64,000 nucleotides of DNA from Bdellovibrionales bacterium. Its GTDB lineage: Bacteria > Pseudomonadota > Alphaproteobacteria > UBA9219. The stretch spans positions 97,327 to 161,326 of the forward strand of contig JBAZRW010000004.1 of NCBI GenBank assembly GCA_041662785.1, written 5' to 3'. The notes beneath the pieces are model-generated. The model saw only the letters and a program-made list of their open reading frames with translations. It did not search any database and was not told where the DNA came from. This document shows, piece after piece, positions 59,294-64,000 of this stretch. Position 1 is the first letter of the stretch. The number at the start of each line of letters is the position of its first letter. A program made the translations under genes and the position numbers.

Positions 59294-59882
59294 CCTTTTT
59301 CCTCCATCCTTAGCCGATGCGGTGCACGCGGTGCTGGGCGAGAGTCTGGAGCACGCGCGCAGTGAGCGCGATGAGCTGACAGTTATTGTTCCGCGTAAAC
59401 GGTTGGTGGATTCCCTGCTGGCGCTTCGCGATGATCCGCGCACAGCGATGCATCAGCTGATGGATGTAGGCGGCGTGGATTATGTTGCGCGGCGGCCTCG
59501 CTTTGATGTGGTCTATCAGCTGCTGAGTTTAAGCCATAACTGGCGGCTTACCGTGATCGTGCAGACGGATGAGCGCCTGCCTTCCGTGGTCAGCGTTTAT
59601 CCCTCTGCCGGATGGATGGAGCGCGAGACGTTCGATTTATTGGGCATTACGTTCGACGGCCATCCGGACTTGCGGCGAATTTTGACGGATTATGATTTTG
59701 AAGGTCATCCGCTGCGCCGCGATTTCCCTTTGATGGGGTTTGAGGAAAAAGTCTATGACGATTTGCATTGCTGCGTGGTGAGCCAGCCCGTAACGCTGCA
59801 ACAGGACTACCGCGCCTTTGATGCGCTCTCGCCTTGGCAAGGCCTGACCGATGTGCAGAAACGGGGAGGCAAAGATGACTGA
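59286..59882 (+). CDS. nuoC: NADH-quinone oxidoreductase subunit C
   Basis: The 198-residue 30-kDa subunit contains YQLLSLSHNWRLTVIVQTDE, SAGWMERETFDLLGITFDGH and LRRILTDYDFEGHPLRRDFP, the NuoC signature. nuoC and nuoD are separate genes. It overlaps nuoB and nuoD by 8 bases on each side. Confidence 0.97.
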   Translation: MSDLFPPSLADAVHAVLGESLEHARSERDELTVIVPRKRLVDSLLALRDDPRTAMHQLMDVGGVDYVARRPRFDVVYQLLSLSHNWRLTVIVQTDERLPSVVSVYPSAGWMERETFDLLGITFDGHPDLRRILTDYDFEGHPLRRDFPLMGFEEKVYDDLHCCVVSQPVTLQQDYRAFDALSPWQGLTDVQKRGGKDD

Positions 59883-61086
59883 ACCCGTCCAAGTTCTGGT
59901 GCGTGATAAGGATGGCCGCGAGGGTGCGCCGTTCACGATCAATTTAGGGCCGCAGCATCCCGCCGCGCACGGCGTGTTGCGCTTGATCTTGGAGATGGAC
60001 GGCGAAGTGGTGGAGCGGGCCGATCCGCATATCGGGCTTTTGCATCGTGGGACGGAAAAGCTGATCGAGCATAAGACGTACGCGCAGGCTTTGCCTTATT
60101 TTGACCGTTTGGATTATGTTGCGCCGATGGCGGGCGAGCAGTGCTTTTCGTTGGCGATTGAGCGGCTTTTGGGCATCACGCCGCCAGAGAGGGCGCAGGT
60201 TATCCGTGTGATGTTCGCGGAAATCACGCGGCTTTTGAATCATATTCTGGCGGTCACGACGTTCGCGCTTGACCTTGGCGCGATCACGCCCGCGCTGTGG
60301 GGCTTTGAGGAACGCGAAAAGCTGATGGGCTTTTATGAGCGCGTCAGCGGCGCACGGATGCACGCCAATTACATTCGCGCTGGCGGCGTGGCGCGTGATC
60401 TGCCGGACGGGCTGTTGGAGGATATCGAAGCGTTTTGCGATCCGTTTATTACGTTCCTTGATGATCTGGAAACGCTGCTGACAAACAACAGGATCTTTAA
60501 GCAGCGCACCGTGGATATCGGTATTCTGTCGAAAGACGACGCGCTGGCGTGGGGCGCATCGGGTCCTATGCTGCGTGCCAGTGGCGTGGCGTGGGATTTG
60601 CGCAAGGCGCAGCCTTATGATGGCTATGAGGCCTATGATTTTGATATTCCCGTTGGAACAACGGGCGATTGCTATGCACGGTATTTGGTAAGGATGGCCG
60701 AGATGCGCCAGTCGGTGCGGATCATGCGCCAGTGCATCGCGAGGATGCCCACGGGCCGCGTGATGGTGGATGATTACAAGGTCGCTATGCCAGAGCGTGA
60801 GGCTATTGAAAAGTCGATGGAAGCGTTGATCCATCACTTTAAGTTGGCGAGCGAGGGCTATCATGTGCCAGAAGGCGCAACCTATACGGCCATTGAAGCG
60901 CCGAAGGGCGAATTTGGCGTGTATCTGGTGGCCAATGGCACAAACAAGCCTTATCGCTGCAAGATTAGGCCGCCTAGCTTCGCCCATTTGCAGCTGCTTC
61001 CGCTTTTGTCGAAGCAACATATGCTGGCCGATGTCGTCGCGATTATTGGCAGTCTTGATATCGTGTTCGGGGAGATAGATCGGTGA
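59875..61086 (+). CDS. nuoD: NADH-quinone oxidoreductase subunit D
   Basis: The 403-residue 49-kDa subunit forms the quinone pocket with NuoB. It has LGPQHPAAHGVLRLILEMDGE, IGLLHRGTEKLIEHKTY, and the C-terminal KAPKGEFGVYL-type motif (EAPKGEFGVYLVANGTNKPYR) ending DIVFGEIDR. Complete. It ends 28 bases before an unrelated orphan gene. Confidence 0.98.
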   Translation: MTEPVQVLVRDKDGREGAPFTINLGPQHPAAHGVLRLILEMDGEVVERADPHIGLLHRGTEKLIEHKTYAQALPYFDRLDYVAPMAGEQCFSLAIERLLGITPPERAQVIRVMFAEITRLLNHILAVTTFALDLGAITPALWGFEEREKLMGFYERVSGARMHANYIRAGGVARDLPDGLLEDIEAFCDPFITFLDDLETLLTNNRIFKQRTVDIGILSKDDALAWGASGPMLRASGVAWDLRKAQPYDGYEAYDFDIPVGTTGDCYARYLVRMAEMRQSVRIMRQCIARMPTGRVMVDDYKVAMPEREAIEKSMEALIHHFKLASEGYHVPEGATYTAIEAPKGEFGVYLVANGTNKPYRCKIRPPSFAHLQLLPLLSKQHMLADVVAIIGSLDIVFGEIDR

Positions 61087-61114
61087 AACATTTAACGAAG
61101 AGTGGAGAGATAAA

Positions 61115-61750
61115 ATGAGTTTAGAGCAGCATATCGAGCTTGGGGACAAGATTAATGATTACGGCAGAAACTATGTCGTTGCGGGCATCGTACAAATGGA
61201 ATCGTCCTTAACGAATTTTAATAATCCTTTGAGTTTTTCCTTTAACGAAGAACAAGACGCCCAAGTGTTATCCAGACTTAGATATGTCATTGGACTTAGT
61301 GAAGAAGAATTAAAAGCTGGATCCTATTTAAAAAATGTAAGTTCGTGTACTAGCGCTGCGGATATTCTTGTTTTAGCGCAAGATTTAACCGTTGATCAGG
61401 GGTGTTGCATAGACCTGAGTCTGGATGATCCCGTTGTTTTCGGTTCTTATCTTTTTCGCGATGATTTACAGAGCCGCATAAAGGACGCGAGTAAAATTAT
61501 TGTTGGGAAGAAATACGAAAAAGAGGGGACGGGGTCATTCATGGTTTCTGCGAAAATGCTTGGGGGACCCCTTGATAACTGCTTTGTTACGGTTGGTTTT
61601 CTGCTAAATAAATTTAAGTATCGCTTCTTGGCCGTGCCCAAAGAAGGACTGAAAGAAATTGGAGTGAACAAGCAAGGCAGTGAAGAAGTAAAAGTGGCTC
61701 CATCAAAGCCATCCCAACATATCATTGCTATGGATGATGTAAGCCCATGA
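61115..61750 (+). CDS. Orphan gene inserted between nuoD and nuoE
   Basis: I do not recognise the 211-residue protein. It starts after GGAGAG and its stop overlaps the nuoE start (ATGA), so it is built into the operon. The sequence is more AT-rich than the nuo genes. It has no signal peptide or membrane helix; a Cys pair CC lies in VDQGCCIDLSLDDPVVFGS. Strand-like segments dominate. It could be a lineage-specific complex I partner or a passenger gene; the clean coupling favours a long-established insertion. Confidence 0.6.
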   Translation: MSLEQHIELGDKINDYGRNYVVAGIVQMESSLTNFNNPLSFSFNEEQDAQVLSRLRYVIGLSEEELKAGSYLKNVSSCTSAADILVLAQDLTVDQGCCIDLSLDDPVVFGSYLFRDDLQSRIKDASKIIVGKKYEKEGTGSFMVSAKMLGGPLDNCFVTVGFLLNKFKYRFLAVPKEGLKEIGVNKQGSEEVKVAPSKPSQHIIAMDDVSP

Positions 61751-62316
61751 ACAACGCGCAGCCCAAAAGCTTTTTCTTTACGCCTGAGAACGAGGCCGAG
61801 GCGAGGAAGGTTATCGCCAAGTATCCTGCCGGAAAGCAGGCTAGCGCGATGTTGCCTTTACTGGATATGGCGCAGCGTCAGCATGGCGGGTGGCTACCTT
61901 CTGCCGCCATCGTCTATGTGGCGGGGCTACTTAGCGTGGCAGAGGTCAAGGCGTTTGAGGTCGCGAGTTTTTACACGATGTTTAATCTGGAGCCTGTCGG
62001 CAAGTATTTGATCCAGCTTTGTCGCACGACGCCTTGTTGGTTGAAGGGCGGCGAGGACATTGCGCGAACGTGCGAAACGCGCCTTGGTATCAAGGCGGGG
62101 GAGACGACTCCCGATGGCCTCTTTACGATTAAGGAAGTGGAGTGCCTTGGCGCGTGCGTCAATGCGCCCGTGATGCAGATTAATGATGATATGTACGAAG
62201 ATTTGTCGCCCGATAGCGTGATGAGGATTCTGGATGACCTTGCGGCTGGACGGCAGCCTAAGGTCGGCTCTCAAACCGGTTGCTGCGGATCATGCGCGTG
62301 TGGGAAGGGGGAGTGA
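61747..62316 (+). CDS. nuoE: NADH-quinone oxidoreductase subunit E
   Basis: The 189-residue 24-kDa subunit carries the N1a [2Fe-2S] cluster: CRTTPCW near residue 96 and ECLGACVNAPV near residue 136 give four Cys. The C-terminal QTGCCGSCACGKGE is an additional Cys-rich tail of unknown use. It lies 3 bases before nuoF. Confidence 0.96.
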   Translation: MNNAQPKSFFFTPENEAEARKVIAKYPAGKQASAMLPLLDMAQRQHGGWLPSAAIVYVAGLLSVAEVKAFEVASFYTMFNLEPVGKYLIQLCRTTPCWLKGGEDIARTCETRLGIKAGETTPDGLFTIKEVECLGACVNAPVMQINDDMYEDLSPDSVMRILDDLAAGRQPKVGSQTGCCGSCACGKGE

Positions 62317-62319
62317 GGT

Positions 62320-63591
62320 ATGCTAGCTGATCAAGACCGCATCTTCACGAACCTGTATGGGCAAGAGCCGTGGACGTTGGGCGGCGCGAGGCAGCGCGGC
62401 GTGTGGGATGGGACGGCGGCGCTTATTCAAAAGGGCAGTGCGTGGATTATTGATGAAGTGAAGGCGTCTGGACTTCGCGGGCGCGGCGGCGCGGGCTTTG
62501 CCACGGGGCTTAAATGGTCGTTTATGCCCAAGCCTTCTGAGAAGCCGCATTATCTGGTGGTGAACGCCGATGAAAGTGAGCCTGGCACTTGTAAGGATCG
62601 GGATATTCTACGCTTTGATCCGCATCGGTTGATTGAGGGCGCTTTGCTGGCGGCGGCGGCGATTCATGCGCACAGCGTTTATATCTATATTCGCGGCGAG
62701 TTTGTGAATGAAGCGCGGCATATGCAAGCCGCGCTGGATGAAGCTTATGCGGCGAGCCTGATCGGCAAAAATGCGGCTGGCAGCGGATGGGATTGCGACA
62801 TTGTCCTTCATCGCGGCGCGGGTGCGTATGTGTGCGGCGAGGAAAGCGCTTTGCTGGAAAGCCTTGAAGGCAAAAAGGGGCAACCTCGCAACAAGCCGCC
62901 TTTTCCGGCGAACGCGGGGCTTTATGGCTGTCCTACCACGATCAACAATGTGGAGACGATTGCGTCGGTGGGTGCAATTTTGCGGCGCGGCGGCGCTTGG
63001 TATGCGGGGCTTGGTCGTCCCAAAAACAGCGGCACGAAGTTGTTCTGTATTTCGGGGCATGTGAACACGCCGTGTAATGTTGAAGAGGAAATGGGGATCC
63101 CGTTGCGCGAGCTGATTGAGAAACATGCGGGTGGCGTGCGCGGCGGCTGGGATAATCTGCTGGCCATTATTCCCGGGGGCTCGTCGGTTCCCTTGTTGAC
63201 CAAGGACCTCTCGGAAAAGGCGCTGATGGATTATGATGGGCTGCGTGAGGTTGGATCGGCGCTTGGATCGGCGGGTGTGATCGTGATGGATAAGTCCACG
63301 GACATCATCGCGGCGATTGCGCGGCTGTCGCGTTTTTACATGCATGAAAGCTGCGGGCAGTGTACGCCGTGCCGCGAGGGGACGGGCTGGATGGCGCGGA
63401 TGATGGACCGCATGGTGCGTGGCGACGCGACGCTTTCGGAAATCGACACGCTGTGGGACGTCACTAAGGAAATCGAAGGCAAGACGATTTGCGCCCTTGG
63501 CGATGCCGCCGCGTGGCCGGTGCAGGGTTTGATCCGCCACTTCCGCCCCTTGATGGAAGCGCGGATACGGGCTGCGGGAGGGGAGAGATGA
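62320..63591 (+). CDS. nuoF: NADH-quinone oxidoreductase subunit F
   Basis: The 423-residue 51-kDa subunit binds NADH, FMN and cluster N3. It shows SGLRGRGGAGFATGLKWSFM (NADH/FMN loop), ADESEPGTCKDR, GAGAYVCGEESALLESLEG, and ESCGQCTPCREG for the [4Fe-4S] cluster. Its stop lies within ATGA, where nuoG would normally begin; instead the GIY-YIG repeat unit follows. Confidence 0.98.
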   Translation: MLADQDRIFTNLYGQEPWTLGGARQRGVWDGTAALIQKGSAWIIDEVKASGLRGRGGAGFATGLKWSFMPKPSEKPHYLVVNADESEPGTCKDRDILRFDPHRLIEGALLAAAAIHAHSVYIYIRGEFVNEARHMQAALDEAYAASLIGKNAAGSGWDCDIVLHRGAGAYVCGEESALLESLEGKKGQPRNKPPFPANAGLYGCPTTINNVETIASVGAILRRGGAWYAGLGRPKNSGTKLFCISGHVNTPCNVEEEMGIPLRELIEKHAGGVRGGWDNLLAIIPGGSSVPLLTKDLSEKALMDYDGLREVGSALGSAGVIVMDKSTDIIAAIARLSRFYMHESCGQCTPCREGTGWMARMMDRMVRGDATLSEIDTLWDVTKEIEGKTICALGDAAAWPVQGLIRHFRPLMEARIRAAGGER

Positions 63592-63612
63592 AGGTCTTTC
63601 GGCAACCCCATA

Positions 63613-63996
63613 CGTCATCCCCGCGAAAGCGGGGATCCCGTTTGTTTTCTTCTTTCATAAAGGAAAGGGAATGGAAAAACGTTTTTGGGTCTATATCGTT
63701 ACGGACAAGCCTTATGGGACGCTTTATACAGGTGTTACAAATGATCTTGCGCGGCGTGTGTGGGAACATCGTGAATGTATCTATAAGGGCTTTACAAAAA
63801 AATATGGTCTTAAGCAGCTTGTGTATTATGAGGAATACCCGTCGGCCACGGAAGCCATTGCAAGAGAAAAGTGCATTAAAAAGTGGAATAGAGACTGGAA
63901 AAAACAAAGCATTGAAAAGTTCAATCCGACATGGAGGGATATGGGGAAAGATTTACAAAAATAGAAAACGGGATCCCCGCTTTCGCGGGGATGACG
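63613..63996 (+). mobile_element. Putative GIY-YIG repeat unit with perfect 31-bp inverted ends
   Basis: The left end (63613-63643, beginning CGTCATCCCCGCGAAAGCG and ending in CCCGTTT) is perfectly inverted at 63966-63996. Each end is itself a hairpin. The only gene inside is a GIY-YIG nuclease. The left end is identical to the solo repeat at 1350-1380. No target duplication can be judged, because the right side is cut by the window. Confidence 0.7.
63671..63964 (+). CDS. Small GIY-YIG endonuclease domain protein
   Basis: The 97-residue protein starts after AAAGGGA. It contains WVYIVTDKPYGTLYTGVTNDLARRVWEHR, in which VYI...YTG replaces GIY...YIG and the Arg of LARRVWEHR is conserved, then KYGLKQLVYYEEY, EAIAREKCIKKWNRDWK and NPTWRDM. 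This is the stand-alone UPF0213-like class found in many copies in some alphaproteobacteria. It may cut DNA, perhaps at structured sites; function is not established. It is enclosed by inverted copies of the genomic palindromic repeat. Confidence 0.9.
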   Translation: MEKRFWVYIVTDKPYGTLYTGVTNDLARRVWEHRECIYKGFTKKYGLKQLVYYEEYPSATEAIAREKCIKKWNRDWKKQSIEKFNPTWRDMGKDLQK

Positions 63997-64000
63997 GTGT

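Larger units (their letters stand above)
63588..64000 (+). other. Open frame from the nuoF stop through the GIY-YIG unit to the window edge
   Basis: An ATG overlaps the nuoF stop, in the position of a nuoG start. Its frame (MKVFRQPHTS...) has no stop for 137 codons, passing through both repeats and the nuclease gene in another frame, and is still open at 64000. It may be a nuoG start read through the insertion, or chance. NuoG family motifs are not visible before the edge. Confidence 0.35.

Noticed and set aside
59944..61149. 401-codon minus-strand open frame opposite nuoD
   Set aside because: Shadow of nuoD.

Overview
The window is a dense stretch of an alphaproteobacterial chromosome. Supporting signs are a MucR/Ros-type regulator, an NDUFA12-family complex I protein beside mlaD and a DUF2155 gene, the order nusA-ylxR-infB ... 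rbfA-truB-rpsO ... pnp, the rmuC-def-fmt-truA cluster, proS near lolC-lolD, and nuoA-F with separate nuoC and nuoD. The genus cannot be fixed from sequence alone. A deep-branching lineage of the Rhodospirillales/Micavibrio/Rickettsiales kind is only a guess, based on the many short palindromic intergenic repeats, the broken-up housekeeping operons and an archaeal-type ProRS.

Layout. 1-3.3 kb: end of a heparinase-like gene, a pseudopilin-like gene, an OlsB-type acyltransferase and mucR, separated by repeats. 3.5-9.3 kb: lolC-lolD and proS on the minus strand, split by an AT-rich Type II restriction-modification pair, then a small periplasmic protein gene. 9.3-12.4 kb: valS and a CoA-binding protein. 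12.4-19.2 kb: a TetR regulator diverging from a NodT/MFP/RND efflux operon, with an AcrR-like operator between the promoter -35 and -10. 19.2-24.3 kb: PBP1A, a NodU-type carbamoyltransferase and ComF. 24.5-37 kb: the translation/RNA operon (nusA, ylxR, infB, rbfA, truB, rpsO, pnp), without rimP and interrupted by LysE, a zincin-like gene and tandem GNAT genes. 37.3-40.4 kb: isochorismatase-like hydrolase, a 32-residue peptide gene and a catalytically dead class II ribonucleotide reductase (NrdJ) relative preceded by two NrdR-box-like sites. 40.7-49.6 kb: NDUFA12-mlaD-DUF2155, rmuC-def-fmt-truA and metE-metF-tag. 49.7-57.1 kb: atpH-atpA without atpGDC, fhs, gluQ and a chemoreceptor with a hemerythrin domain. 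57.2-64 kb: tRNA-Asp, an orphan gene and nuoA-F with an orphan gene between nuoD and nuoE.

The window ends in a unit in which a GIY-YIG nuclease gene is enclosed by perfect 31-bp inverted copies of the abundant palindromic repeat, just after nuoF. An open frame that starts on the nuoF stop codon runs through the whole unit to the edge of the window.

The two observations most likely to be new are (1) the link between the GIY-YIG nuclease gene and the dispersed palindromic repeats, several of which share extra nuclease-flank sequence, and (2) the NrdJ-like pseudoenzyme under apparent NrdR control. All functional calls come from recognising motifs and family patterns in the translations; no database search was run.
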